DNA of 38,941 bases from Bacteroidota bacterium (GCA_027490055.1 JAIXYV010000017.1:1-38941), one strand, 5' to 3'. Shown: positions 16,023 through 26,061, counted from the first letter of the stretch. Program-made: numbers and translations. The notes: generated by a model not told the origin, from the letters alone.

Positions 16023-16640
16023 ATGAAAAGTTTTTTTTATATCATTGGTATTCTGATTGTTATAAGTTCTTGTCAAGGTTCTGCAAGTTCGGGTTCTAAG
16101 AGTTCAAGTGCTTGGTTGTCAGACTCTTTACTTATGGATAGCACCTATTCCCCAAAATCACTCACTGATGGTTTTCTGGATTCAATTATGCCATTTATCG
16201 CAAAAAAGCACGATTCAATGCCTTTCAATGAACGTTTTGATTCTGCCTATAAAAGTCATTTTTCACGTCAGAAAACAGAAAAGCAATATAGTATCATTTA
16301 TGCTGGAATGTCAGAAAATGGCTTTAATTATTTCATGCTGCGCCGCCTTGAGCCAAGTATTAAAAATGATAAGTATGCAGTGCTATGTGCCAGATACAAG
16401 CGCAATGCATCAGGTGCCATGGACACATCTACTTTCGAAGAGTTGTTCTGGACCTGGAAAATGCCTCTAAATGAACTAAACCCTAAAGCTGCTTTACTAT
16501 TCAAATTGGCCATTCAGCAAAAAGAATTAAAGCGATACATGCCAGGCAGAGAGAACGATTTGTATATCATGTTCCCGGATGGCAATGCTTATTACGACCA
16601 GAAGAACAAAGTCTGGAAGACGGCTACAGAGCTTAAGTAG
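16023..16640 (+). CDS. Lipoprotein of unknown function
   Basis: The 205-aa protein has the lipoprotein signal MKSFFYIIGILIVISSC with lipidated Cys17, followed by a Ser/Gly-rich linker (GSASSGSKSSS). The mature domain contains YSIIYAGMSENGFNYFML and RENDLYIMFPDGNAYYDQ; I recognise no family. The start is ATG 16023, because an upstream in-frame GTG at 16002 would precede the -7 box and disrupt the signal sequence. It has no clear operon partner; the next gene has a complete promoter of its own. Confidence 0.7.
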   Translation: MKSFFYIIGILIVISSCQGSASSGSKSSSAWLSDSLLMDSTYSPKSLTDGFLDSIMPFIAKKHDSMPFNERFDSAYKSHFSRQKTEKQYSIIYAGMSENGFNYFMLRRLEPSIKNDKYAVLCARYKRNASGAMDTSTFEELFWTWKMPLNELNPKAALLFKLAIQQKELKRYMPGRENDLYIMFPDGNAYYDQKNKVWKTATELK

Positions 16641-16725
16641 GTAGAATTTTTACCAATTATCTGACGGTTTATTGCTTGCTGTTTTCCACTGTGCTGGACA
16701 GCGTTGATTAATACTCTGGGCTCAA

Positions 16726-16756
16726 TTTGTTTTTCAGTCAATAAACCGTATTTTTG
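16726..16756 (+). promoter_or_regulatory. Promoter TTTG-N19-TATTTTTG for the UDP-sugar dehydrogenase
   Basis: TTTG 16726-16729 and a perfect -7 box 16749-16756, spacer 19 nt: one of the best promoter matches in the window. It sets the start at ATG 16790 rather than 16754. Confidence 0.7.
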
Positions 16757-16789
16757 CCCACTTTAAGAACTAATAAAAAGCAACAATTC

Positions 16790-18085
16790 ATGGGAATCTT
16801 TAACGAAATTGTCAAGGGAGACAAATCAATTGCAGTAATCGGACTTGGATACGTAGGGCTGCCTTTAGCACTTGAGTTTTCAAGAAAATATAAAGTAGTT
16901 GGTTTTGATATCAACCCAAAAAGGGTGGATATGCTGAACAGAAAAGAAGATCCAAGTAAGGAAGTTGAACCACATGAGTTCGATAATTGCAATATCTCTT
17001 TTTCTCATAACCTAGAGGATATTCGCGGTTGCAATTTCTACATCGTTGCTGTGCCAACCCCAATCGATGAAGCTAAAAGTCCGGATCTTAAACCTTTGAT
17101 TGGTGCTTCTAAAACCGTTGGTAAAGTTCTGAAGAAAGGCGACTACGTCGTGTTTGAATCTACTGTTTATCCTGGTTGTACTGAAGAGGATTGTATTCCG
17201 GTAATGGAAAAAGAAAGCGGACTGAAATTCAATGTGGATTTCAAAGTTGGCTATTCGCCTGAACGTATCAATCCAGGTGATAAAGTAAATACTTTAACCA
17301 AGATCCTTAAAATCGTTTCTGGTAGTGATGCCGAAAGTTTAGAGGAAATTGCAGCTCTTTACGGCTCAATCATCACTGCAGGTATTCACAAAGCGTCTAG
17401 CCTGAAAGTGGCTGAGGCAGCTAAAATCATCGAAAACACGCAGCGCGATTTAAACATCTCTCTGATGAATGAATTAAGTCTGATCTTCGACAAAATGGGC
17501 ATCAATACCTATGATGTGATAGAAGCCGCAGGCACTAAGTGGAATTTCTTAAAATTTAGTCCGGGTCTGGTGGGTGGTCACTGTATCGGTGTCGATCCGT
17601 ATTACCTGACGTATAAAGCAACTGAACTGGGACTCCATCCAAGAGTTATCGCAGCGGGTCGTTTTACCAACGATATGATGGGTGCTCACATCGCTAAAGT
17701 GGCGATCAAAAAACTAATCAGTAACGACAAGAAAATTAAAGATGCTAAAATCTTAATACTCGGCGCTACTTTCAAAGAAGATGTGGCAGATATCAGAAAC
17801 TCTAAGATTGTTGATATCGTTCGCGAATTACAAAGTTATAGCGTCAATGTTGAAGTGGTTGATCCACGCGCTGATTCTGAAGAAGTGCACGAAGAATACG
17901 GTTTCCATCTGGCTAAAACCATCGGGAATGATTATGATGGTGTAATCGTAGCCGTTAGTCACCAGGAATACAAGAACTTTGACGAGCAATACTTCAAGTC
18001 GATTTGCAATAGCAACTCTTTTGTACTAGATCTGAAAGGATTGTACCGCTCTAAATTCAGTTCTATGGAATACTGGAGTCTGTAA
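16790..18085 (+). CDS. UDP-N-acetyl-D-hexosamine 6-dehydrogenase (TviB/WbpO type)
   Basis: Oxidises C6 of a UDP-N-acetyl-hexosamine to the uronic acid with two NAD+, a step toward capsule or O-antigen sugars. The 431-aa protein has the NAD motif GLGYVG (18-23) with Asp40 after the second strand, the loop YSPERINPGDK (155-165) typical of enzymes for N-acetylated sugars rather than UDP-glucose, and the catalytic Cys265 in GGHCIGVDPYYL. The C-terminal domain includes ATFKEDVADIRNSK. GlcNAc versus GalNAc preference cannot be read from the sequence. No other capsule genes adjoin it, so it is apparently a separately regulated supply enzyme. Confidence 0.9.
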   Translation: MGIFNEIVKGDKSIAVIGLGYVGLPLALEFSRKYKVVGFDINPKRVDMLNRKEDPSKEVEPHEFDNCNISFSHNLEDIRGCNFYIVAVPTPIDEAKSPDLKPLIGASKTVGKVLKKGDYVVFESTVYPGCTEEDCIPVMEKESGLKFNVDFKVGYSPERINPGDKVNTLTKILKIVSGSDAESLEEIAALYGSIITAGIHKASSLKVAEAAKIIENTQRDLNISLMNELSLIFDKMGINTYDVIEAAGTKWNFLKFSPGLVGGHCIGVDPYYLTYKATELGLHPRVIAAGRFTNDMMGAHIAKVAIKKLISNDKKIKDAKILILGATFKEDVADIRNSKIVDIVRELQSYSVNVEVVDPRADSEEVHEEYGFHLAKTIGNDYDGVIVAVSHQEYKNFDEQYFKSICNSNSFVLDLKGLYRSKFSSMEYWSL

Positions 18086-18128
18086 GACTTTTCAGGATTC
18101 TTAGCAGTTGATTGTCATTGCTCTTTAA

Positions 18129-18168
18129 GTATCACTTAATTTGATACATCTATTTAATTATTGAATAG
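18129..18168. promoter_or_regulatory. Two adjacent 5-N9-5 palindromes upstream of the efflux promoter
   Basis: GTATC 18129-18133 with GATAC 18143-18147, and CTATT 18150-18154 with AATAG 18164-18168; each pair is separated by 9 nt and their centres are 21 nt apart, about two helix turns. They end 2 nt before the -33 TTG, an appropriate place for a regulator site. Chance is possible in AT-rich DNA. Confidence 0.3.
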
Positions 18169-18170
18169 AC

Positions 18171-18198
18171 TTGTTTTACTGTTAAAATCGTAATTTTG
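18171..18198 (+). promoter_or_regulatory. Promoter TTG-N17-TAATTTTG for the RND efflux operon
   Basis: TTG 18171-18173 and a perfect -7 box 18191-18198, spacer 17 nt; leader to ATG 18230 is about 26 nt. Confidence 0.65.
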
Positions 18199-18229
18199 AC
18201 AGCTATTCAAATCCTGATCAATTATTAAC

Positions 18230-19285
18230 ATGAATCCTTGTTTTCTAAAACTTAAACACTGCACCATAATCTCTGCTTTCATTCTGTTGTTGTCCGCATG
18301 CGGTTCATCAGATGCTAAAAAAGATGCTGGTAAAAATAAAAATTCTGGTCCCGTTACCATCGATGTTTCCATCGCCAAAACTACCGTCTATGCCAATCTT
18401 ATTGAAGCCAACGGCACAGTAATGGCATCTGAATTTGTAGAACTTAAACCTGAAGTGGCGGGCAGAATTACTTATCTGAATATCAAAGAAGGTTTGATGG
18501 TTCAGGAGGGTGCTTTGCTAGCCAAATTAAACGATGAAGATCTTCAGGCACAACTCAGGAAGTACAAAGCGCAGTTACAACTGGCCAAAATCAATGAGTC
18601 GCGTTTGAAAGTGATTTTAAAAGCAGAGGGATTAAATCAATCGGATTACGATGCAGCCCTTCAACAGGTCAATAACATCGAAGCGGATATCGCCTATACC
18701 CAGGCGCTGATTAATAAAACAGAAATACGCGCTCCTTTCTCTGGTATCATCGGTCTGCGCAATGTCAGCAAGGGCGCATTCGTGTCTCAAACTTCTGTGC
18801 TGGCGACCATACAACAGGTACAATCATTAAAGGTCGATTTTGTCTTGCCTGAAACCTATGCTTCTGCCGTTTACCAGGGTAAGAAAGTAGAAGTAGTGAA
18901 TGATTTAGGAAAACATTTTGAGGCCACAATAAGCGGTGTAGAACCTCAGGTAAATACCGCTACAAGAAATCTTAAAATTCGCGCATTGGTAGTTGCACAG
19001 ACCAAAGAATTAAGTCCGGGCGCCTTTGTGCGTGTCGTCTTTAACGAAGGCGAATCGAAGCCCCGTATATTTGTGCCCTCTAACTGTATCATACCTGAAA
19101 CCAGATTTAAGAAATTAGCAGTCATAAAAAACAATGCCGTTGAAATGACCGTGATAGAAACAGGTGTAAGAACTGGCGACAATGTCGAAGTGATTAGTGG
19201 CATAGAGGTAGGCGATACATTTGCCATTAACGGGATTTTGTTTCTTAAGCCAGGTTCAGATATTAAAGTCAGAAGCGTTAAATAA
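18230..19285 (+). CDS. RND efflux periplasmic adaptor (membrane fusion protein), lipoprotein
   Basis: The 351-aa adaptor connects the inner-membrane pump to the outer-membrane channel. It has a lipoprotein signal ending LLSAC (lipidation at Cys24), a barrel-sandwich/lipoyl half-domain (VELKPEVAGRITYLNIKEG), an alpha-hairpin of about residues 105-160 (QLRKYKAQLQLAKINESRL), the second lipoyl half (TEIRAPFSGIIGLRNVSKG), a beta-barrel, and a membrane-proximal domain ending GDTFAINGILFLKPGSDIKV. These are the standard HlyD/AcrA domains in order. It is first in a three-gene operon; the pump starts 8 nt after its stop. No local regulator gene accompanies the operon. Confidence 0.93.
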   Translation: MNPCFLKLKHCTIISAFILLLSACGSSDAKKDAGKNKNSGPVTIDVSIAKTTVYANLIEANGTVMASEFVELKPEVAGRITYLNIKEGLMVQEGALLAKLNDEDLQAQLRKYKAQLQLAKINESRLKVILKAEGLNQSDYDAALQQVNNIEADIAYTQALINKTEIRAPFSGIIGLRNVSKGAFVSQTSVLATIQQVQSLKVDFVLPETYASAVYQGKKVEVVNDLGKHFEATISGVEPQVNTATRNLKIRALVVAQTKELSPGAFVRVVFNEGESKPRIFVPSNCIIPETRFKKLAVIKNNAVEMTVIETGVRTGDNVEVISGIEVGDTFAINGILFLKPGSDIKVRSVK

Positions 19286-19293
19286 TACGGGTC

Positions 19294-22200
19294 ATGAATA
19301 TTTCAGAACTTAGTTTAAAACGGCCGGTATTTGCCATTGTCTGCAGCATCATCATTATTGTGTTTGGTGCAGTGGCTTTCAAGTTTCTCAGTCTGCGCGA
19401 GTATCCGGCCATTGATCCTCCTAATATCACTGTTAGAACCAATTATACCGGCGCTAATTCAGATATCATAGAAAGTCAGATTACCGAACCGCTCGAAAAA
19501 GCAGTGAATGGTATTCAGGGTATAAGAACTATTACCTCATCAAGTAATCAGGGAAGCAGTTCAATAACGGTCGAATTTAATCTGGATGTCGACCTGGATG
19601 ATGCTGCCAGTGATGTGCGCGATAAAGTTGGACAAGCACTTCGTCAGCTGCCTGCTGATATTGATGCTCCTCCTGTCATCTCAAAAGCAGATGCCAGTGG
19701 CGATGTGATTATAATACTCTCCGTTCAGAGTCGCGAGAAGAATATTTTAGAGCTCAGCGATTTTTCAGAGAATGTTTTACAGGAGAAGTTTCAAACCATT
19801 CCTGATGTTGCCGGGGTTAATATATTCGGACTAAGACGATATGCAATGCGTCTGGATTACAAGCCTGATCGTATGTCGGCTTATAGCATAACGCTTAGCG
19901 ATATAAAACAAGCACTGGATAAAGAAAATGTTGAATTACCTGGAGGTAAGATCTATGGTAACAATACAGAACTAACCGTTAAAACGAATGGTCGTTTAAC
20001 AACGGAAGAAGACTTCAGAAATCTCATCATCCGCGAGGATGTTAATGGGATGGTTAGGTTAATGGATGTTGCCGATGTGCGTTTGGGTAGTGAAGCAGAA
20101 GAAGTAGGCTTCAGACTCAATGGAGTGCCTTCTGTTGCCTGTGGTATTGCCCCTCAGCCGGGAGCAAATTTTGTTAAAATATCAGATGAGTTTTACAAAC
20201 GTCTCGAGGAGATTAAAAAGCAAAAAGGCTTCGAGGATATCGAATTTACTGTGGTGCTTGACAATACCAAGAATGTAAAAAGGGCGCTGAAAGAAGTAGA
20301 GGAAACTCTGATAGTAGCATTGTTGTTAGTTGTGTTGGTGGTATTCCTTTTCTTTAGAAACTGGAGTATTGCTTTCCGACCATTAATTGATATTCCAGTT
20401 TCACTCGTTGGGGCCTTCTTCATTATGTATATGGCAGATTTCAGTATCAATGTACTGACACTGCTGGCGATTGTATTAGCAACGGGACTGGTGGTAGATG
20501 ATGGTATTGTCGTGACTGAAAATATTTTCAGAAAACTTGAAGATGGTATGGATATAAAAACGGCGGCAAGAGAAGGATCTAAAGAAATTCTGTTCGCTGT
20601 AATCAGTACTTCCATTACGCTGGCAGTGGTATTTCTGCCTATCATATTTATTCAGGGTTTTGTGGGCTCGCTGTTCCGGGAGTTCGGTATAGTCATAGCA
20701 GGAGCGGTACTCATATCCGCTTTTGTTTCGCTGACATTAACACCGGTGCTCAATGTGATGCTGAATCGCAAGAATGCAAAACCATCCTGGTTCTACCTTA
20801 AAACAGAACCATTTTTTGAAGGTTTAGAAAATGGTTATAAACGTTTACTAAGTAAGTTTATGCGATTTAAATGGGTCGCCTGGCCTGTCCTTGCTGTCTG
20901 TATCTTTACAATCATATTGTTGTTTAAAACCCTGCAGTCTGAACTCGCGCCAATGGAGGATAAAAGTCAGTTTCGCTTCAATGCCACTGCTGCCGAAGGA
21001 ACTGCCTTCGACTACATGGACAGGTTTACTCAAGAGTTAGGGAAGTACTTATATGACAGTATTCCAGAGCGCGAGTTTGTGTTTGCCTCCACTAATAATA
21101 GTTTCTCAAATGGCTCTGTAAATAATGCTTTTGGTCGTGTCGTGATTTCAGATCCGGATACCAGAAAACGCACTCAGGAAGACATCGTCAATCAAACCAA
21201 TGCCAAGCTCTCTCAGTTTAACGACAGTCGTGTTTTTCTTGTACAGGAACAAACCATCAGTGTTGGCTTTGGCTCAAGAGGCTCTCTGCCTGTTCAATTC
21301 GTTTTGCAAACTCAGAACTTTGATCGATTAAAAGAAGTCTTGCCTAAATTTTTAGGTGAAGCACGTAAAGATAAAACCTTCCAGGTAGTAGATGCTAACC
21401 TTAAATTTAATAAACCAGAACTCGAGATTTCAATTGATAGAATTAAAGCCAAAGACTTAGGTTTAAGTGTTCAGGATGTTGCCAATACTTTGCAATCTGC
21501 TTTAAGTGGTGGCAGGATGGGGTACTTCCTTATGAATGGCAAACAGTACCAGATTGTTGGTCAGATGGCCCGCGCCAACCGCGATGAGCCCGCCGACCTA
21601 AGTCAGTATTATGTGCGCAACAACCGAGGCGAGCTGGTGCAATTAAGCACCGTTGTTAAAATGACCGAAACCAGTAATCCGCCTCAGCTCTATCACTACA
21701 ATAGATTTAAATCAGCAACTGTATCGGCTTCATTAGCACCCGGAAAAACCATCGGTGATGGTGTTAAGGCTATGGAGAAAATTGCAGATGGTTTGCTGGA
21801 TGAAAGTTTCCAGACTTCACTCAGCGGTCCTTCCCGCGACTATGCAGAAAGTTCTTCCAATACCTCTTTTGCATTCCTGTTGGCACTGGTGCTGATTTAT
21901 CTGGTACTCTCTGCTCAGTTCGAAAGCTTTATCGATCCACTTACCATTATGGTCACAGTGCCTCTGGCATTAACCGGAGCACTTTTGTCGCTTTGGATTA
22001 CCGGCAATACCATCAATATTTTTTCTCAGATTGGAATGATTATGCTGGTTGGTCTCGTGACTAAAAATGGTATTCTGATTGTAGAATTTGCCAATAAAAA
22101 ACGCGAAGCAGGCATACCTAAAATGCAGGCCATACTGGAAGCCTCAGTACAACGTATGCGTCCAATTCTGATGACCAGTTTAGCCACTGCTTTAGGGGCT

Positions 22201-22365
22201 TTGCCAATTGCTTTATCTTTAGGTGCTGCTGCTACCAGCCGTATTCCTCTGGGAATGGTGGTGGTGGGTGGTATCATGTTCTCTTTATTGTTAACTCTAT
22301 TTATTATTCCTGCCGTTTATGTTTTCTTTTCAAGAGATAAAAAATACCTTCAACATGAAAATTAA
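19294..22365 (+). CDS. RND multidrug efflux pump, HAE1/AcrB family
   Basis: A 1023-aa trimeric inner-membrane drug/proton antiporter. It starts NISELSLKRPVFAIVCSIIIIVFG (TM1), has twelve TM segments in two halves with two large periplasmic porter/docking loops, and keeps the proton-relay residues: the Asp pair in TM4 (GLVVDDGIVV, about 402-403; D407/D408 in AcrB) and the Lys in the TM10 region (GLVTKNGILIVEFAN, K940 in AcrB). The N-terminal periplasmic part contains the conserved ITEPLEKAVNGIQGIRTI. Substrates cannot be inferred from sequence; HAE1 systems in this phylum export hydrophobic drugs, bile salts and dyes. The outer-membrane channel gene overlaps its last 11 bp. Confidence 0.95.
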   Translation: MNISELSLKRPVFAIVCSIIIIVFGAVAFKFLSLREYPAIDPPNITVRTNYTGANSDIIESQITEPLEKAVNGIQGIRTITSSSNQGSSSITVEFNLDVDLDDAASDVRDKVGQALRQLPADIDAPPVISKADASGDVIIILSVQSREKNILELSDFSENVLQEKFQTIPDVAGVNIFGLRRYAMRLDYKPDRMSAYSITLSDIKQALDKENVELPGGKIYGNNTELTVKTNGRLTTEEDFRNLIIREDVNGMVRLMDVADVRLGSEAEEVGFRLNGVPSVACGIAPQPGANFVKISDEFYKRLEEIKKQKGFEDIEFTVVLDNTKNVKRALKEVEETLIVALLLVVLVVFLFFRNWSIAFRPLIDIPVSLVGAFFIMYMADFSINVLTLLAIVLATGLVVDDGIVVTENIFRKLEDGMDIKTAAREGSKEILFAVISTSITLAVVFLPIIFIQGFVGSLFREFGIVIAGAVLISAFVSLTLTPVLNVMLNRKNAKPSWFYLKTEPFFEGLENGYKRLLSKFMRFKWVAWPVLAVCIFTIILLFKTLQSELAPMEDKSQFRFNATAAEGTAFDYMDRFTQELGKYLYDSIPEREFVFASTNNSFSNGSVNNAFGRVVISDPDTRKRTQEDIVNQTNAKLSQFNDSRVFLVQEQTISVGFGSRGSLPVQFVLQTQNFDRLKEVLPKFLGEARKDKTFQVVDANLKFNKPELEISIDRIKAKDLGLSVQDVANTLQSALSGGRMGYFLMNGKQYQIVGQMARANRDEPADLSQYYVRNNRGELVQLSTVVKMTETSNPPQLYHYNRFKSATVSASLAPGKTIGDGVKAMEKIADGLLDESFQTSLSGPSRDYAESSSNTSFAFLLALVLIYLVLSAQFESFIDPLTIMVTVPLALTGALLSLWITGNTINIFSQIGMIMLVGLVTKNGILIVEFANKKREAGIPKMQAILEASVQRMRPILMTSLATALGALPIALSLGAAATSRIPLGMVVVGGIMFSLLLTLFIIPAVYVFFSRDKKYLQHEN

Positions 22366-23653
22366 ATTCCTGGTTTTTGCTTTTTATCTGGCATCTGTTG
22401 CACATGCTCAGCAGACAATGGATTTATCTCAGGCCATACAAATTGCCTTGAAAAATAATCTGGATCTTAAGATTGCAGAGAACGAAGCACTGATAGCCCA
22501 TAATAATAACCATTCAGGCAATGCAGGTATGCTGCCGAATGTAACTTTTAATGCAGGTGGTACGCCGGCCATAACCAATATCGATCAGAAGTTTACCAAT
22601 GGTACTATCATCGAAAGAAATAATGTCCTTAGCAATGCGGTTAATGCCAATCTGATAGCCAGCTATACTTTATACGATGGCAAACGAATGTATGCAGCTA
22701 AAAATCGTCTTGAGTTTCAGGATGAGGCTGCTGCAAATAGTTTTAAATCGCGAATTCAATCTACCCTCGGCAATGTCGTCATAGCCTACAGTGCAGTTCT
22801 CAGACATCAGGAATATCTGAAGGTCCTCGAAATTATGGAAGCTTCAAGTAAAGCCCGTCTTAAACTCACCGAGCAGAGAAAAGAAGTTGGCCTGGCCAAT
22901 AAAACTGATATATTACTGGCTCAGTTGGATCTTGAAACCAGAACGCAGGCCGTCGAATCTCAAAAGACTTTAATCGCGAATGCTTTTGCCGATTTTAACA
23001 GAGTACTCAATCAACCACTCGATTCACAATACCAGCTGCAATCAGTGGAGGCTGGCACGACTAAATTAGCAAAAACGGTACTCGATTCTATGCTAAAGCA
23101 AAATCCAGATTGGGCGATGGCTCAGAACAGTCTTGATATCGCCACTCAAATGGAAAAAGAAATTGCTGCAGCCCGTATGCCTTTACTGCGTTTGAATGGT
23201 GCTTACAATTATAATTTCTCTCAGAGTCAGGCGGGCTTTTCTTTGTATAATCAGGGCATGGGACCACAACTGGGACTGACCTTATCAGTGCCATTGTTTA
23301 CAGGAAATGTCAATAAAGTTAATGTCGATAACGCCAAGTTGAATACACTAAATGCGGCTCTTCGTAAAGAGCAAATGCAACAAAGTATCAATGCAGCATA
23401 CCTTCAGGCCTGGAATGATTATGAAGTGGCATTGAACCAATATGATTCTGATTCTGTCTCTGTGAAATTGGCAGATGATTATGCCGCATTGATGGATCTC
23501 AGATTCACTCAGGGTCAGAATACCATCATCGAGTTAATCGAGTCTCAAAAAGTCTACCTGGAAACCTATTACAGGTATATCAACACACGCTATGCATTGA
23601 AACTGACAGAAACCAGATTGTTGACACTAACGGGTCAGTTAATAAAATTCTAA
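22355..23653 (+). CDS. TolC-family outer-membrane efflux channel
   Basis: The 432-aa third component of the tripartite pump. A signal peptide (MKIKFLVFAFYLASVAHAQ, cleaved near residue 19) is followed by two repeated OEP domains rich in coiled-coil helix, including MDLSQAIQIALKNNLDLKIAENEA and LTEQRKEVGLANKTDILLAQ in the first half and LRFTQGQNTIIELIESQKVY in the second. I start at ATG 22355, overlapping the pump gene by 11 bp; the longer frame from 22319 would add 12 residues in front of the signal peptide. Its stop directly abuts the stop of mutS2 on the other strand, with no bases between them. Confidence 0.93.
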   Translation: MKIKFLVFAFYLASVAHAQQTMDLSQAIQIALKNNLDLKIAENEALIAHNNNHSGNAGMLPNVTFNAGGTPAITNIDQKFTNGTIIERNNVLSNAVNANLIASYTLYDGKRMYAAKNRLEFQDEAAANSFKSRIQSTLGNVVIAYSAVLRHQEYLKVLEIMEASSKARLKLTEQRKEVGLANKTDILLAQLDLETRTQAVESQKTLIANAFADFNRVLNQPLDSQYQLQSVEAGTTKLAKTVLDSMLKQNPDWAMAQNSLDIATQMEKEIAAARMPLLRLNGAYNYNFSQSQAGFSLYNQGMGPQLGLTLSVPLFTGNVNKVNVDNAKLNTLNAALRKEQMQQSINAAYLQAWNDYEVALNQYDSDSVSVKLADDYAALMDLRFTQGQNTIIELIESQKVYLETYYRYINTRYALKLTETRLLTLTGQLIKF

Positions 23654-26056
23654 TTAAGATATAGCCACCAGCGTTACACCATCACCGCCCAGTTGTTCTG
23701 ATTCGTGTTCGAAAGATTTGACGAATTTAACCGATCTGAGATGCTCAATAATAAGTTTGCGCAAGATGCCATAGCCTCTGCCATGAACAATTTTTAGTGA
23801 GAACATCCCTAATAAATGTGCATCATTCAACCAGTCATCCAGTTTGGCAATGGCTTCTTCTCCGCGCACGCCTCTGAGGTCGAGCTCGGCTCTGAAATTG
23901 CTTTGCTTTTCAAATAATCTTGTGTTGAAAGTCGCAGTCTTTGGGACATGCTTCTTATCCGCTACACTGTGATGTAATTCGGATAAGGGGAACCACATGG
24001 TAACTTGACCAAATAATACCTGAGCTTCCAGTTTTTTGATTTTTAAGATTTCACCACTTACTTTATGTAATTCGTGTCTGACGATACTGCCGACTTTTAA
24101 TGGTCGCGTGTCCTTTGGGGTTTCAGCAGGCTTTGCAGGTGTCTGAACTTTTTTCTCTTCAGGCTGAATGCTGGTTTTAAACTGTTCAAGGTCTTTTCTT
24201 AAAGCCTTTGTTTTTAATTTTTCAGCTTTGTTTTCTTGAATGCCTTTAATGGTCTGTTCAATTTTTTGATTGGCATTAACAAGGATATTACTGGCTTTTA
24301 CACGCGCCTCATTGATGATTTGTTGTTTGTTTTCAGATAGCGAATTCTTAAGGGATTCATAATCTACAATTAGTTTATCAAGCACCTTCTCGCGTTCCTC
24401 AACACGCTTCTTCATATCCGAAAGTTCCAGTTTGTGTTTCTCATTCTCGGCCAGTAACTCATCCAAATCAATATGCTGTTTCCACTGGTTGATTTTTCTG
24501 ACGCGTTGAATGATCTGCTCAGAGATGCCAACTTTTGTCGCCACTTCTATGGCGAATGAACTGCCGGGTTTGTCGAGCTCTAACTGGAATTTAGGTTCTA
24601 GTTTTTGCAGGTCGTATAACATACGGGCATTCTGAACGCCCTCTGTCTGATCGGCCCAGGCCTTTAAGTTTCCAAAGTGAGTCGTTACAACGCCATAAGC
24701 CTGTAAGGATAATAAATGCTCTAATATGGATTGCGCAATAGAACTTCCGATAGCGGGATCTGTCCCATTCCCTAATTCATCTATCAAAAACAAAGTGTGT
24801 TTGCCAGCGTTCTCCATAAAGAATTTCATATTCATTAAATGGCTGCTGTACGAACTTAAATTGTTTTCTAATGATTGGTTGTCGCCGATGTCTATAAAGA
24901 CAGATTGATAAACAGATAACTGACTGTCTGCCGACATTGGCACTGGTAAGCCACATTGATACATGTACTGTATCAGTCCGATGGTCTTTAAGGCGATACT
25001 TTTACCCCCTGCGTTTGGACCGCTGATTAAAACCATTTTGCCGCCTTTCTTAAAATTGAAGTTAAGCGGTACAAGTGGTTTATTGTCTTTAATTAAATGC
25101 AGATAGAGCAGTGGATGTCGGGCCTGAAGTAATAAGGTATCGTCGTGGTGCTGAACCGGCACTGGCTCGGTGGCTCTGATTTTTGAACTAAAATGACTCT
25201 TAGCACAACAGGCATCCATAAAGACACAAAACTGAACATGCTTGAAAACAGGTTGTTTGTATGGTGCTAATTGAGCAGTAACCTGTTTTAGTATCTGTTC
25301 AATCTCTTTCTTGCGCTCAAAAAACAGTTCCTTTAATTCGTTGTTGGCATCAAAACACTCTATTGGTTCGATATATAAATAGCGGCCACTCTGACTGTCG
25401 TCGTGGACAAAGCCAGGCATTTTCCTTTTGTGTTCGGCAATAATTGGAATAACTAAGCGCTCGTTTCTGATGGTGATTTCAGTATCACCAGCCCAGCCAT
25501 TCTTCTTGGCCATTTCGAATTTCGAATGTAAGAGACGTCTGACTTCCTTTTCCTTGGTATTGATTCTTTTGGTGATTTGCCAGAGCTCGGGACTGGCATC
25601 TGGGCGCAATTTACCCTCTTTGTCGAGGATACCACCAAGAATAGAAATAGCAGGTTTAAGTTCCGTTAAATTTTCCTGTACTTGTTTTAAGGCGGGGTAT
25701 TTCAGGATGTCTTGTCGGACAATGGAGACATTGTGCTGGAAAGCCTGCATGGCAAGGAAAACAACAAACAGTTCGTCTTCCGGTAACCAATGCCCTTCTT
25801 TGTCTACCGATTGTAAAATATCACTTATGAGTTCCGGGTCTTCAGGAAATTCGAATATGGCACCCGAAGATAAAAGTTCAGTGGTTTCTGAAATCTGCTG
25901 TATGGCAACACGAATGTGTTTGAGGTCTTTTGAAAAACTGAGACGCTCTATCGTTTTTCTGCCTGCTTCTGTTCGGCATTCGGACATGATGAGCGACTTG
26001 ACTTTATCAAAGCCCAGTTTCTCTTCTATGTTCTGCGGGTAATTGGAAGTTTTCAA
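23654..26056 (-). CDS. mutS2: Endonuclease MutS2, TTG start
   Basis: An 800-aa MutS-family ATPase that binds branched DNA and, in other bacteria, limits homologous recombination or rescues collided ribosomes. It has the MutS core without the mismatch-recognition domain, Walker A SGPNAGGKS near residue 346, Walker B LFLIDELGNGTDP, a long coiled coil (about 520-640), a KOW-like segment (PLKVGSIVRHELHKVSGEIL), and a C-terminal Smr nuclease domain from about residue 722 with ELDLRG and HGRGYG (HGRGTG in the consensus). The start codon is TTG at 26056: the conserved opening NIEEKLGFDKVKSLI follows closely, and the first ATG (codon 24) would cut into it. The upstream DUF4296 gene ends 5 nt before, so they are co-transcribed. 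Confidence 0.93.
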   Translation of the reverse strand: MKTSNYPQNIEEKLGFDKVKSLIMSECRTEAGRKTIERLSFSKDLKHIRVAIQQISETTELLSSGAIFEFPEDPELISDILQSVDKEGHWLPEDELFVVFLAMQAFQHNVSIVRQDILKYPALKQVQENLTELKPAISILGGILDKEGKLRPDASPELWQITKRINTKEKEVRRLLHSKFEMAKKNGWAGDTEITIRNERLVIPIIAEHKRKMPGFVHDDSQSGRYLYIEPIECFDANNELKELFFERKKEIEQILKQVTAQLAPYKQPVFKHVQFCVFMDACCAKSHFSSKIRATEPVPVQHHDDTLLLQARHPLLYLHLIKDNKPLVPLNFNFKKGGKMVLISGPNAGGKSIALKTIGLIQYMYQCGLPVPMSADSQLSVYQSVFIDIGDNQSLENNLSSYSSHLMNMKFFMENAGKHTLFLIDELGNGTDPAIGSSIAQSILEHLLSLQAYGVVTTHFGNLKAWADQTEGVQNARMLYDLQKLEPKFQLELDKPGSSFAIEVATKVGISEQIIQRVRKINQWKQHIDLDELLAENEKHKLELSDMKKRVEEREKVLDKLIVDYESLKNSLSENKQQIINEARVKASNILVNANQKIEQTIKGIQENKAEKLKTKALRKDLEQFKTSIQPEEKKVQTPAKPAETPKDTRPLKVGSIVRHELHKVSGEILKIKKLEAQVLFGQVTMWFPLSELHHSVADKKHVPKTATFNTRLFEKQSNFRAELDLRGVRGEEAIAKLDDWLNDAHLLGMFSLKIVHGRGYGILRKLIIEHLRSVKFVKSFEHESEQLGGDGVTLVAIS

Positions 26057-26061
26057 AATGC

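Noticed and set aside
25428-26042. A 204-aa plus-strand ORF inside mutS2
   Set aside because: Fully antisense to a well-supported mutS2; the Ser-rich composition is typical of a shadow frame.
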